Shown here: positions 11,707 to 24,421 of the stretch, in pieces
Numbering within the stretch: position 1 is the first letter of the stretch
Layout of the letters: the number at the start of each line of letters is the position of its first letter
Assembly (NCBI GenBank): GCA_002812745.2
Contig: NCSJ02000150.1
Span: 35,395 to 99,394 of the forward strand
Origin: Scytalidium lignicola
Taxonomy: Eukaryota; Ascomycota; Leotiomycetes
Direction of reading: 5' to 3'
DNA: 64,000 bases
The notes under the pieces: generated by a model
What the model was told of the DNA's origin: nothing
What the model saw: the letters and a program-made list of their open reading frames with translations, nothing else
The model's database searches: none
Program-made: the position numbers and the translations under genes

Positions 11707-12868
11707 ATCAAGCTGATTTAAAGTACTCCGTACACTTCTGTCAGTTAAAGCACAGTCGATTATGCAAGCGTATTTGTTTAATTAGTTCAGCGTGAAATCC
11801 AGCAAGTATGAAACTTTAAGCAGAGTAATATCTCCTTATCCCGTAGTTTATATAGATTCAAAATGCAAAGTCAAGCAAAATTAAAAAGATAGACCGAAAA
11901 TTGAACTGTAATTATATTGTGTAATGAATACTTTAACTATAGTGTGAAGCCGTAATGTCTGGCTAGTTACATATTAACATCTTAAAACGGTGACGCGAGG
12001 CGACCCCTTATTACGAGGTCTGTGGAATACAGGCCCTTTTCCGGCTAATTTCAGGGTTCTCACACATTACCAAATGCATCACTTTTATGACTTAATTAAT
12101 TTTTTAACTAAGAGTTAACTAGCCAGAACATTCTATAAATACATGAAATTAATGCTGTTACTTTCTTATCAATATATTTATCTAATCTTTTAAAGATTTT
12201 TCTTGTTCTTTTATTATTATTACTTTTATCTTAACCTCAGTTGTAAATTATTATTATTATCAACGTAATAATTACTTAATTCAACAGATTATAATGTTTA
12301 TAAACTTATAATGTTCTCTTAACTTGTTAATAAACTTTAGCAAATACCTTTTCTCTTATTGCCTTCTTATGTTTTATAAGTATCTTATAATCTTTTTCGT
12401 AATCCTAATCGTGTATTATTAGAGTAATCGATGTCATAAAGTGGTTGTGTTTTTGGAAGGAGAAGCCTGAAATTAGCCGAAAAAAGGCCTGTATTCCACA
12501 GACGTACAGGAGTGGGCTCGTGAGTTATCAGGGATACAGTGTATGCTCTAATCCAAATTAAGGCATAAGTAGGAGAAGATTGCAAGGAAGCGAAGAATTC
12601 GTACTCAATCATGTCAGAAGAATGGAGTATCGGAGAATATCGTAGTTTATTTTTAAGGTGTCAACAGACAATAACTCTACTACAGATCGCCATTCAACTC
12701 CTTAATCTGAATAGCAGATTTGATACCCCACAGGTCCTCTTCTACCCTCAGCAACTTGCCCTTCTCCAGCTCAATATGACAATATCTCTCATTTTGTTAT
12801 GATTTTAATATTAATTATTACTTAATACTTATTTATTTTCATTTTTAAATCAGCAGGTTGAAGACAAG
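11707..12868. other. AT-rich intergenic stretch holding a MITE-like element
   Basis: Very AT-rich DNA between the GH95 and M20 genes. Apart from the inverted-repeat element at 12018-12503 I see no feature. The open frame at 12611-12802 lies just upstream of the peptidase. It could hold a missed 5' exon, but nothing in it resembles the hydrophobic N-terminus of that family. Confidence 0.5.
12018..12503. mobile_element. MITE-like element with about 40-bp terminal inverted repeats
   Basis: The left end reads GTCTGTGGAATACAGGCC, then a variable C/T run, then CGGCTAATTTCAGG. The reverse complement of the right end (about 12461-12503) has the same two blocks in the same order. The first 18 bp are identical and most differences in the next 25 bp are C/T. 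The 400-bp interior is AT-rich and codes for nothing. This is the structure of a non-autonomous DNA transposon. No clear target-site duplication was found, so the exact ends are uncertain and a simple inverted repeat remains possible. Confidence 0.6.
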
Positions 12869-14603
12869 ATGTCCTCTTCTACCGAGTATAGAGAACTTGA
12901 GGAATCTCTTCGACCAACTGCAAACACCAAGCTCTTCTATTCGATCTCTACAGTTATAGATACCTCTGAATTCAGAGAAATAGTTGCTCATCGCCTATCT
13001 GCTGCTGTAAAAATACCAACAGTTGTAGGCGATGGCATGGGACACGTTGAGGAAGATCCTCAATGGGAAGTCTTCTATGAATTCTCAGAATTTTTACGAA
13101 ATACATTTCCGACGATGTATGTATCCTGCTAGAGCCTTTTCATTTTCTTTGGTTATTGAGCCCTTTTCAATAGATATAAGCACTTAGACTACACGATAAT
13201 AAATGAGCATGGCCATATTTTCACGTGGGAGGGCTCTGATCCGAGTCTTAAGCCTTTGTTAATGATGGCACACTCGGATGTTGTACCTGTGTCTGTGTCA
13301 TCAACTGATACTTGGACATATGCACCATTTTCGGGTCACTACGACGGGAAGTACATCTGGGGACGAGGTTCTGAAGACGACAAATCTAACTTAGTAACGA
13401 TACTGTCCACTATAGAACTCCTCTTGAATGGATCTTTCAACCCCTCGAGAACAATCATTGTTGCAATCGGATTTGACGAAGAGGGGGGCGCAGAAAAAAG
13501 CTTTGGCGCTCAATGCATTGCAGAGGTGTTGCTACAAAGATACGGTAAGGATGGGATCGAGTTGATTGTGAGACATTGTTCCAATTTGGTGGATACGTTC
13601 TAATTAGACACCAACAGTTTGATGAGGGGGTCGCTGGCCTTGAAACAAAGTCTGGAGTAGAGTTTGCCTTTCCTGCTACCTCGGAAAAGGGTTATATGGA
13701 TGTCACCGTGCGAATTAATACTCCAGGTGGCCATTCCCAAGATCCACCCAAACACACAGGAAGTAAGTATTTATCTTGGGTATTATAATCTCACTAACTC
13801 TTAAGAGTCGGATATCTTGCACAAGCCATACAGATAATCGAAGAAAATCCATTACCTCCCGTAGTTTCAGTGGACAATCTAGCTTTTGCTTACTTGCAGA
13901 AGGCGGCTCTCCACTGCAATGAGCCAGCTGATGTTTTTCGGTGTGATATTGAGCATAAGACCTCCACAGGAGAACTTATGTATATGACCGAGCCATCAGA
14001 GATCCGAACAACCACAGCCGTAACTGTTGTGCATGGAGGTGACAAAGGTACCCGCATTTTTCTCGTTCATTCTGCCATGAGCTTAACTTCGTCTTAGTAA
14101 ACTCACTCCCAGAATCTGCCTACGCTTTGGTAAACCACCGAATTGCGCCTCATGACTCAGTCCAAGTCGTCAAAGACCATTACCTGTCCATCCTCATGCC
14201 ATGGGCCAAGAAACATAAGCTCAGTGTTTATGCTTTTGGCAAGAACTTATCACAATCTTGCGATGTGCATGCTGCACTGGTGCTTACTTCTGATTACGAC
14301 CTTGATCCTTCCCCAATCACTGACTCGAACGACCAACGTTTCAAGCTCCTAGCGGACACCATCCGTGGTGTCTTTGGGGATAATGTTGTTGTAACCCCAA
14401 CTCTTCTATTGGGCAATACTGACACAAGGTACTATTGGGATTTGAGCAACCAGATATATCGAATGAGTCCATGGAGAGCTAACCATGATCCTCGTGGGAC
14501 GAGGATGCACACAGTAGACGAAAGAATGCCAATTGCTGGATTAATGGAGATGGTCAGATTTTACCATACCTTTATTTTAAATGTCGATGAATACAGAAGT
14601 TAG
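12869..14603 (+). CDS. M20-family Gly-X carboxypeptidase (carboxypeptidase S-like)
   Basis: Five exons, 12869-13116, 13174-13567, 13618-13762, 13808-14047 and 14098-14603, encode 510 residues. These zinc metallopeptidases release C-terminal residues from short peptides in the vacuole or at the cell surface. The two-metal site is complete: H116 in MMAHSDVVP, D151 in GRGSEDDKS, E185/E186 in FDEEGG, D216 in FDEGVAG, and H480 in RMHTVDE. The dimerisation domain includes RINTPGGHSQDPP, and NTDTRYYWDL precedes the last ligand. Fungal relatives are usually 50 to 80 residues longer, with an N-terminal membrane anchor. Here the first methionine starts close to the peptidase domain, so a 5' exon may be missing from this model or the anchor may be lost. 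The start is therefore provisional. The gene lies downstream of and co-oriented with the GH95 gene. Confidence 0.88.
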
Positions 14604-17600
14604 CAGGGTAGTCACATGAAACGCTTCGTAAATGTTTGGTTCTGAACAGATTATTCTTCTGATTTGTCCTTGGAATTAAATGACTAGAATTTGTAGGCAT
14701 TGCTTATCAACATCTAAATAAAAGTGGTTAGATTACATTTGGGAGCTTCAGAGAACTTCCCATAATTAATAACTCTAATGCTATATATGCAAGCATCCAA
14801 TAAGTGGAAATCTGAGTGATGAGTAGTCTTATCAGCCCTCCCTAACGCAAAGCAGTAGACTTTTGCTTCTCAAGTTGTAGGTGTACAAAATTTCGTGTTT
14901 CGTTCATTATCTGTTGTTCATTGTTCTTGCTTCTTACTTACCATGACTGGATACTGGGAAAGAGCCTGCATAGTTGACAGCGACTCTGGGGTCTCAACAT
15001 CCTAAGATTTAAATAATCGTACGCACTGAGTTTGCCTTGCCCTACGTGTAATGGTCGATAGATAAGTTGTGCTTATCTGGGAGTTATCATAGCTTGGCAC
15101 ACTGGCACCTTAATCAAGCTTAAGCAGGATAGAGTGGAGGGAGATTTGAGAGTGGGGATGGCCGAAGGTGGAGCATTGCTGAGGCCCGTCGCCATCGTTA
15201 TCTGTTATCGGGTTAGCTGAATGATGAAGGTAATAGTTGTAACATAATGAACACTAATTGAATAGAATATAAATAAAAACAAGAAAAGATTAACTAACCT
15301 TTGAATTTGTCGTGCATAACTGAACATTGGACAACAGCTTGATATAGGCTTTAGCACTAGTTAGTATACAACCTAGTAATTATTCTTATAAAGTGCAATA
15401 AGGTCCTCAAGAGCAGATTAGCCTTTAAGGCTTTGAAGAGGGAATAGTTGAAATAAAGTATATGTTAAGCAGTTATGTTCAAGTATTATATAGTAGACAT
15501 GGTTAAAGAAAGCATAATGATAATCACCTTGGCTAAGTTCACGAGTATTATAAAATAGGTGGTTTTAAGGTTAGTTTTAACAATACTTCTTCAACTCTTC
15601 TAAAGTAAGTTACTACTGTTCTTTGTACAGTTTATATCGTTAAGTTTGAAGTTCTTGAATAATTTCTTCGTTGGTCATTTTCTTCATCTCCTTAGTCAAG
15701 TCTTCAATTTCCTCTTCAAGAGTAACGAAATCTAGCTAATGTTTGAACTCATATTGCATTTGCATTAATAACGACTGTTAAAGCTCAAGGTTACATTATA
15801 ATATAATACCATAGAAACTCTTAATGTAATCTTTCTGGAGTGATTAGTTTAGGAAGTTATTCTGCTTGTTTATACTCCTTTCAATTATGTAATATGTTTG
15901 GAATATTTTAACACTTGATTGTCTAGCAAACTTCATTAGTTCTGTAGTTAAATAGCTGTTTGCTTACCTTAAGTTAGCCAACTATGATCTAAAAGATATA
16001 AAAGACCTTATTATTAGCTTTGACAAGTCCTTTATGTTTAGTATCATGGATAATGATATTTTTGAACTTGACTTGCTAGGTTATACTTGATAGTTGTCTA
16101 ATGCACAAGCTAGACTTTTGGATCTTTCCAATAAGGCTGTTGTATGATATAGCCTAGAAAACAAGCATATCTTGTATTTTGTTAACTTATTCTAAGATCT
16201 AATAATTATTATACTCTAGAGGTTTAAGAGTGAAAATTTCATCAACTATTTGATAATGCTTAAAAGCACTACTAGCCAATGCAATAACAAGAAAGAATAA
16301 GATCAGATTGAAGAGAAGTGGTAAACTGGTTATTGTCTTGAATATTAGGTACTTTAGCTTGTTCAATGTTAACTAGAGTTAATAGTTTTACAATACAAAG
16401 TACTGAAGGGGATTCAGATCTTACTTGTTCTATAAGTTATACATCCCTTTGGTAATATCTCTCTTTATGCTTATCTGAATCTTTGGTTGCTTATCCAAAC
16501 TCTATCTAACTACTATGACAATATCCTGTTAAGAGTTGTTAACTTGATCAAATCTTGGCATTGAACTTCTCAAGATATTAACAAGAAATATTTACTTAAT
16601 AGTACAATCCTTTCCTTGACCTTGTTTTAGCAGAAGACTTAGTTAATTCTCTTAGTCTAACAGATGAGAAGCAGAAGAAATTCATTTTAATGTTAAACTC
16701 AACCTAAACCTCTTTATGTTTAAACTAATACTAATTATTCTTTTAGATAATGAAAACAAGGATCTTGTATTTTTTCAACGTTAAGTAATGTTAAGGTTGA
16801 TAAGTAGTAAATAAGAGAATTTTTGTCTTAAGCTTTGTTTAAATATACTTTTCATCTGTAAGCATCAAAATGTTTGTACTAGACTGGACAATGGTAGTCA
16901 TAGGATATTGTACTTATATTAGTAATTAACCTCCTAACTTGTTCAAGAATGCAAATGCTAATATCTTGCTTATATCCTAAGGTAAATTGCTGTATATAGT
17001 TACAGACTGTGTTAACTGTTAACATCTCTTCTAGTTAATCTTTAACTGTTTGTGTGATGAGTTCAGCAAAGTACTTTAAAGTATGTAAATTATACAGAGT
17101 TGCTTTTAAATGCTCTTTCTTATATTTACAAAAAAGAAACAAGCTACAAGGTTAGTATAATTCTTAAGCTCTAGATTAAAGATAACCTTAAAAGGAAGAA
17201 CTTACTCTTCTCATACTTCCATCTGTAAATTATACTGATTAATTGTATATTCTAGAATCTTTCAGAGAACTAAGTGATTATCAATGTTAATTATGTTATC
17301 ATCAAACTTATTCTCCTGCGTTGCTTTCACCTTCTCACTTGTTACCTTTTTCCTGCTTATCTTAGGATAATGGTTTTCATGATTACGAGAAAAATATACT
17401 ATAACTTTCAAAATAAAAGGAAAATTTACAGTAAACTGAATAGAAAGAAGCTTTTTGTATTACTGGCCTAATAGATCAGCAAGTACAATAATAAAAAGTA
17501 GAGTGTTGAGGATAGATAAGAATAGTCAAGATAAACAATGACGAGAAAGAACTTGAAGAGGAAAAAATTATAACGGAGAGTAAAATCAAGAATGCATTGC

Positions 17601-18220
17601 AAGGTAGAATTCTAACTTTACCTTTGCAATAACATTAATATACAACACTAGGATAATCAGTCTAAGAGCTTATTCTGATACCAGGAGCCCATCATAGCTC
17701 CCCTCCCTTCCCGGGAGCCCTTTTTAGCTCCCCTGAATCCTTCTCGCCAGGAGTTGTCACTCTCAACTGTAACAAACGGGAATGGCCGTATCCTAAGCAA
17801 AATTGGTGAGCGGAGGTAAGGCGGTGGAGAGCACGTAAGAAGGTTTGTGAGGACAGGTGAGGTTGAGGTGAAGCGAGGGTGAGCAAAGCGGCGAGGTGTC
17901 ACGTGCGCTACGGCTTGGCGCCCACGCAAAGTGAGGTGAGGATTAGCGCGAAATAACAAGGGTAAACGATTCATTTCTCGTACCCCCTTCCATACTCATG
18001 TTACTATTCCAATTCCCAGCGAAGAAAAAACATGATTCGAATATTTACTAGTATAAATATTTGACTATTTATTCTGCGCATACCAAACGTCACTGTTCAT
18101 TAGGCCAGACAAGTCCGAATACATCAAAATGAGTTTGTAACTTACTTCTCACGAGATATACAGTTGACTAAAGCATTGATTTAGCTAGCAATAGTACAAA
18201 CCCTTTAGATTGATCTGTAA
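14604..18220. other. AT-rich, RIP-like tract without recognisable genes
   Basis: About 3.6 kb of mostly very AT-rich DNA (most extreme at 15,280-17,650) with dense stops in all frames. It looks like a heavily mutated transposon, but I could not match any reverse transcriptase, integrase or transposase motif. The stretch 17,670-18,000 has normal composition and contains an imperfect tandem of about 30 bp near 17,686-17,745 built on GGAGCCC...TAGCTCCCCT. No coding call is supported. Confidence 0.5.
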
Positions 18221-20073
18221 ATGCGATTAGCGTCTCAGGAACGGTCGCAGAACCTCAAGAACAAAGCTCGTATACGCTTATCGAGGCTATTAGCAATCCT
18301 TTTCACGATAAAGACATTAGCGATTATAAGGATGTCGAAGCTGTTATTACAAAGGCACAATTCGATGACACTAATTTTCCTCGGTTTCATATGTACTCTG
18401 TATTATAAAGTTTGCTGAGCGAGCTTTGTACTATGGTGTCTTGACAGTCTTCTCAAATTTCATACAATTCCCGCTGCTAGCAGGTGGCAATGGCGCTGGA
18501 TTATCTCCTAGAGGCTTCGAGAAGATAGTAAGCGCTCTTGGAAAGGGTCATCAATTCTCCAGTGCCTTTGTTTTGCTCTTCACTTTTTTAGCATACGTTA
18601 TCCCGATTGTTGGCACATGGATTGCAGATATTAGACTTGTCGGTACAAGACGATTGCCATTGGTGTCCTGGTCTGTGGTATAGCTTACATTATTTCGATT
18701 GTTGGCGCTATTCCGAGTGTCCTTCAAAACGGCCATACAATAGCGCCATTCTTGATTTCATTCTTCACTCTTGCAATTGGTGCTAGTATATTATGCCCAG
18801 GGCTGCCCTGTATATATAGATTGCTTACTCTGTACAGGTCTCTTCAAGCCAAACATTGCCTTGATTGTGCTTGACTAGTACCAGCATTAACGTGAATACA
18901 CCAAGGTACTAAAATCTGGCGAGAAAGTTCTCGAAGATCCCGAAACAACTATTCAGAGAATGATGCTGATCTTCCATGGTTTTATTAATGCAGGGGCGTT
19001 CTATGCTATAGCTACTGACTATGCAGAGAAATATGTTGGATATTGGTTGTCATACTTACTTCCAGGCATCATCTACTTCCTGCTCCCAATTCTCTTATTG
19101 ATCTTCCATAAACGAACTCTCAAAGTATTTCCGAGCAGATTCGCATACACCAATGCCAACGCTATTATTTAGATAGCCCTGAAAGAAGAATGGATGGCGC
19201 ATGTTTCGAAAAGAATTCGGGAATGTAGCCCGCCCATCGGTCACGCGAGCAAACGGCATTACTACATACAAGGGTAGCGAAATCATATGGCATGAAAAGC
19301 TTGTTGACGATGTGCGTCGCACTTTTTCCGCCTGCCAGATATTCTTCTACTTCATCATGTACAATCTTAACGACGGCGGCATCAGTAGTATTCTCCCTGC
19401 ATAAGGAGCAACTACGACCAAGGGCGGTGCACCCAATGATCTACTAGGCAACTTCAACCCCTTGACTATCATCACTGCCATCCCCATTTTCAACTACGAC
19501 ATCTATCTGCTGCTCCGTAGATGGAAGATCTCATTCGGGGACCACTCATATCACGACTGGATTTACACTGGCCTGGATCTCTGGTATCATCGGCGCTATC
19601 AGATAGTGGCGAGTTTATGAAACCTCACCTTGTGGCTACGCTGCAACTGGCTGTACCGTTGGCAATGGTGTCTCCCCTCTATCCATTTGGATCCAAGTCG
19701 TGGTCGTGTCTCTTGGTGCGCTTTCAGAATGCCTGTGTAATGTGACAGCATGCGAACTTGCTTATGCTCGAGCTTCCAAGAACACCCGTGGGCTAGTCAT
19801 AAGTCTGTTTCTATTCACAAAGGCGCTGAGTTCCGCGGTCCGGGAGGCTGTTACTCCCGCAATCGCAGATCCGCATCTTATATGGGTTTGGGCAGGGCCT
19901 GCAATCGGATTATTTGTCCTTACGGTACAATTTTACTCGGCGTATCGTCGGTTGGATAACGATGGGTTTATGACAGAGGAAATTAAAATATAGAAGATGG
20001 TTCTGTGGTGAGGTCAGTTAGTGAACAGGCTAGCTTGGACAAGACTATGGCCGTGGCTGAGAAAACATCGTAA
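18221..20073 (+). pseudogene. Broken PTR2/POT-family di/tripeptide transporter
   Basis: Proton-coupled oligopeptide transporter sequence is readable across the span but scattered over all three frames. Segments in order are FAERALYYG, FSNFIQFPLLAGGNGAG, GKGHQFSSAFVLLFTFLAYV, an intron-like gap, KSGEKVLEDPETTIQRMM, FINAGAFYAIATDYAEKYVG, KLVDDVRRTFSACQIF, NDGGISSILPA, NFNPLTIITAIPIF, and YRRLDNDGFMTEE. Breaks include a frameshift near 18,640. In-frame stops look like CAG to TAG and CAA to TAA near 18,875-18,890, TGG to TAG near 19,171 and CAA to TAA near 19,401. Further shifts follow near 19,540 and 19,690. The stops look like C:G to T:A transitions. The original end is probably the TAA at 20,071. 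The 5' limit is uncertain. No functional product is expected. Confidence 0.88.
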
Positions 20074-21377
20074 GGGGATAAGATTGTCCTGAACCTCGCC
20101 TTTGTTTTGTGCAGTAATTTGGACTCGTGAAATAGTTATGTTTTCCACCACCGGAACTAGAAGGGCGAGGCTGGAGGCTTCTTGTCAAGGGAATAGAGGT
20201 TTGTAGTCACAGGCATTATGATACCCCCTTTAGGTAGTAAATCATGGACTAAATAAGACCAAATAAACTGATTCACGCCTTTCTCTTGGTTAATTATCAG
20301 AATCCTTCTCGCCACCTCTCCTATACAAAGACGGCCAGTGAATCAGGGGGCTGAGTGTTGATTGCAGCAGTTTAAAGGTCTTAGATGAGCGGTAATTATC
20401 TCCTCTGGGAATTCTTCAAAGAAGTCCTTGGCCTGTTGTATTCAGTTAGTCACATTTGAGGCTTTGTTTGGTTTAGCCATCATCCTACGGTCGGCTTATC
20501 ATGTGGCTTTAGGTGGTAAGCAAAGGGTCGCTTATACCAACTAGGAGCAAAAGTGATATAGAAAGACTTATGTAAGTAAGCTGACGAGTAGAGCCTGCTT
20601 TTCAAAATGACAAAAATTATTGACCCTTAGATGTATTGCCAAAATTAATTAAAGGCGGTAAGTGCAGTAGTATTCAGTGGAAGAATGATTGTCTGATTCG
20701 TTTGTATCTAAGCAAGTAATAGATGCAATCCCCAATGTATCTTGCTTTCTACTCCTTCCTTCTGATATCAAACACAATCTTCTTTACAGATTTATTACTT
20801 ACCTTTTGGCCAAGCACATCATGGTTTGTATCACACGCCTTTAACTCGGCAAGTGGTACTTTGACTAATCGATAGACTTTGGCGACTTCATCATCCAGGA
20901 TCACGAGTTCTTGGCAAATACGGTATTTCCCATAATATGGAAGGATGTGAACCCAAAAAACATGATAAATGCCGCAGAGACTTAGGCTGTCGCCAGATTA
21001 AATCTTGTATAATACACTTCTGTGGCTGAATGGATGACTTACATAGCAAGTCCAACAACGTAATACGTAGCATATGCTTCTTTACATGGATAGTCTCATA
21101 CAAAACAAAAACAATTTTCAGAGTTTTTATATTTGTTATAAAATATGAAACTAAATCTTAATTTAAGAGTAAAATTAGTTGAATATTCAAGTATAATAAA
21201 ATTTCAAAGACATATTTGATAATTTATATAAAAGTAAGATTAAATAATTAACCGCTGATGATAATAGATCATAATTGTTCAATAAAGATATAACAAACTT
21301 AATTGTAATCTTAGCCATTAACAAATTTCTATTAGATAGCTACTTCACATTGGATGTTGATTAGAACTATTTAATTT
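20074..21377. other. Intergenic region with an unidentified possible relic
   Basis: No intact gene. On the minus strand at about 20,880-21,080 a short hydrophobic frame (AYATYYVVGLAM, a splice-like gap, then SAAFIMFFGFTSF) resembles a fragment of a membrane transporter but contains stops and cannot be assigned. 21,110-21,370 is AT-rich 3' flank of the sugar porter. Confidence 0.35.
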
Positions 21378-23308
21378 CTAAACTTCCTTATCTAAAATGT
21401 CAACTACTCCATCATCACGATTAATAATAATCTTAGATCTGTGGATAGAATGTTTAACAGGATTCGGGGACGTAAAGATCTCGGTCATTTCCTCGAGCTA
21501 ATGTTTATTAGAAACTACAATACCCTGAATTGGCACATGGTGTTCTAGTGAAACTCACAGTTCGATTCTTCGTCTCCACGAAGAAGAAATAGATGACGAG
21601 GAAAGCGAATGTATCCCAGAATATGAACAGAAAATAATATTTCCAGCCACTGTTGAAATGAGGTGTCAGAATATCATCTTTTTGATATGGCAACTTGACT
21701 TACGCATCAGTAAATGCAATACCCGTAACAAAGGTATTATAGAAACCCGCAATGTTGGTCCAGAAGGTATGGAAAGCCATCCCTTTTGCTCTGTTTTCGT
21801 AGGCTAGAACTTCAACACAGTAAAGGCCCTGGAGTGGTGTCCACCCAGCTGCAAAGATAAATGCGAAAATAAATATCATGGCCACCTCAGCTTTTGCTTG
21901 TGAGCTGCTGATGGCTACAAGCTTACCGGCCGCGGATGTTGTTAAGTTAGTAGCGTTAAGGGCAGTGATGATGGTAAATAGGATGACGATCAGCCCCGTG
22001 GAGACCAAGAGCTGGGGTCTTCGGCCCCATTTATCTGTAAAATATGCTCCAATAAGAGCACCGATAAAAGAAATCACTGCATTAATGCCCTGCAGCAGTA
22101 AAACAAGGTGAGAATCAGTTATACCTGCACCGGCAAGCATCTGAGGGTAATAATATGAAACTGCACCATTCCCTGCCCACTGTCCAAAGAAGCTAATGCC
22201 GATAGTGAGGGCAGTACGGTATCGTGACTCTCGAGAGTTAAATAATCCTCTGTAATCCCACCAGCGCTTGTCGGATCCAGTGATTGAAATCTCAGCAAGC
22301 ATTTCACGGAATTCTAACTGGACGATGGGCGAGTCACGATCTCCTTCCCCATGGTATTCAGCTATTACAGCTAAGGCCTCTTCGTGGCGGTCGTTGGCCA
22401 TAAGCCAGCGAGGAGTCTTGATATGTTAGGCTCAATATTGTAAAGGGCCGCAGAAAACATACCTCCGGGAAAAACAAGATACTTGCACCAACAATTCCCG
22501 GCAGAACCATCTGTATCCAAATTGGGATCCTCCAAGAATTAGTTCCTGCGATTGTTGAAGTACCGTACGGAATGAAGGTTCCGGGAATGCTGCCAACAAA
22601 ATAGAATGTATTGTAAAATCCTGTGAGTTTTCCACGCCACGTTGGATGTGCTATTTCAGAGACGTAGGGTAAGCCGGATGAAGGTCCAAGGGCCGCTCCA
22701 ATACCAAGCAAGAAGCGACCGATCATAAATGCCGCTAAGTTCGTAGCTGTCGCTTGTACTATGGTACCTACGAAGATAACCATGACACTGATGAACATTC
22801 CCATACGGCGGCCTATCAACTCGTATGTGAGAATGAATACTACTGAGCAAATCGACTTGCATTACCTCTGAAGTCTGCCAAGGGCCCGGCAATGAATGCA
22901 CCGACCAAACTGCCTATAGTGTACATAGCATAGACAATTCCAGTCGATGGGGTACCAGCAGCCGGAGAAAAGCCAAAATAAGATCGATATTGGACATAAG
23001 AGTTGATGCTGCCCATCAAGCTCCCATCATAACCACTGACAGCAGCAAGTAGACTGGAAATACCTACGAAGTAGTAAAGCTAGTAGGGGTTAGCTTTGGA
23101 TGTGAAATATCCACTAAAGGCCTACCTTGAACATGCTCTTGGTGAGAGGGGACGGTTTTTGCAAAGCTTCGGCAGTGGCGAGAGCGACATTTTGAACGTG
23201 GAGCACTTGTTGATGCTTCTGATCAGATACTTCAAACGATTCAATAGGGGCGTGTTTCTCCTCAGCCCTAGCTCCCGTGTCTGGCGTCTCGTCAGTTCCG
23301 GCCATCAT
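21378..23308 (-). CDS. MFS sugar porter, six exons
   Basis: In transcription order the exons are 23308-23126, 23079-22866, 22812-22463, 22416-21704, 21649-21559 and 21497-21378, all with GT-AG introns of 45 to 61 nt. The product is 556 residues. The N-terminal cytosolic tail has about 60 residues (MMAGTDETPD). Twelve-helix sugar-porter features follow: GYDGSLMGSINS, DFRGRRMGMF, GIGAALGPSSGLPYVSEIAH, the PE/TPRWLMAND junction, TDKWGRRPQ, and VETKNRTLEEMTEIF after the last helix. The final exon adds a 40-residue tail ending EV. This is a plasma-membrane sugar symporter of the lactose-permease-like group; the substrate is unknown. The start pair MM at 23303-23308 was chosen because it directly follows non-conserved sequence. 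It sits head-to-head with the dead GH3 fragment and close to the beta-mannosidase, suggesting a former glycan-use neighbourhood. Confidence 0.9.
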
Positions 23309-24421
23309 ACGAAGTGGACGTCCAGAGAAAATATATTGAAGAGGAAATGTGCACGTTAGAACTGGGTAGAGCAGCACTGGCGAAGAAGATGTCCCTAAAA
23401 TATTTATAGTTGCTACTTGAAGTTCCCCTCATTGTCACCCTTATCTCGGGTTTATGCCCCGATGTGACTCTCGTATCTCCGGACTGTATTTGACAAAAAC
23501 GGGGGGAAAAAAGACTACCTAACCCGGATCTCCATTTACGAGCTCTGGGACCAGCAAGTTGAAGGTATTGAAGAGTGGGCTAGAAACGAATAGTTTATTG
23601 CCCTATCAAGAGGTCATATTTCCCAACATGAAGGTTTAAGTGGACTTGTGGTATTTAGAAACTATTTTACCCGAGGCACCACTTAAATGGAGAGTCGGAC
23701 CATGCTGCAATAAGACCGGAGCATGCCCCTCCGCGTGGGATGCAAAGAGTCTGAATGCCCTATCCACTTTTATTTCATCCTCAATCCAATTAAATTCTTA
23801 CAGTTAGCTAGGAAAGATGTAGGGCACAGACAGTATTCGGACTTTTTGCATCCTACGGTATGAGGAGATAGAAGATTGCTACAGTATTTCTTGCTGTGCC
23901 TCTTAACTGTGCCTCTTAACTGCAACGCTATGAGCGATTTTCTGAATGATAACTAGTCGTGATTGTTTGATATGCACCATAAGAAGTTAGCATGTCGACC
24001 CATAGAGAAGGCGATATCGGAAAAGCTTAACCTGGGTAGAATTTGGTTGGATAGGTGACGCTGGTTATCTATCACAATCCTACCCAAGGGGACAAAGTGG
24101 TCTGTCCCCCCACTTCCCCACCCCCACGTAGGAGTGGATTCTTGGCGTAGTCCCCCATTCTGACGGGGCTTGTCCAATAAGTTATCGAGCCGTTCACTTT
24201 CCCCACGCTCAATGCCACCCAGCCACCTCTTGGATCAGCTCCATTGTTCACATTCTCCCATGGAGCATCGCATAAGGTACGGGTGGAATTACAAGTCTGG
24301 AACTACGTACAGAAGTTTGAGAACGTTCAAGGATTTAATGCAAAAGTAGAGCTGTTCTGGAATTTAGTGGATTATAATGACCTAAGCGGTAAAGTAGATT
24401 ACTCTTCGTCGGAACATAGAT
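23309..24421. other. Promoter region and non-coding spacer
   Basis: About 1.1 kb between the sugar porter and the GH3 remnant. There are short direct repeats such as CTGTGCCTCTTAACTG near 23,896-23,922. No coding sequence is recognisable. The missing N-terminal part of the GH3 gene is not found here. Confidence 0.45.

Noticed and set aside
15280..17650. Possible retroelement in the AT-rich tract before the peptide transporter relic
   Set aside because: I scanned parts of both strands for RT, integrase and transposase motifs and found none I could align, so only a RIP-like tract is reported.
20891..21103. Minus-strand 70-residue frame as a gene
   Set aside because: A different frame of the same stretch looks more like a transporter scrap but has stops; too short and ambiguous to call.
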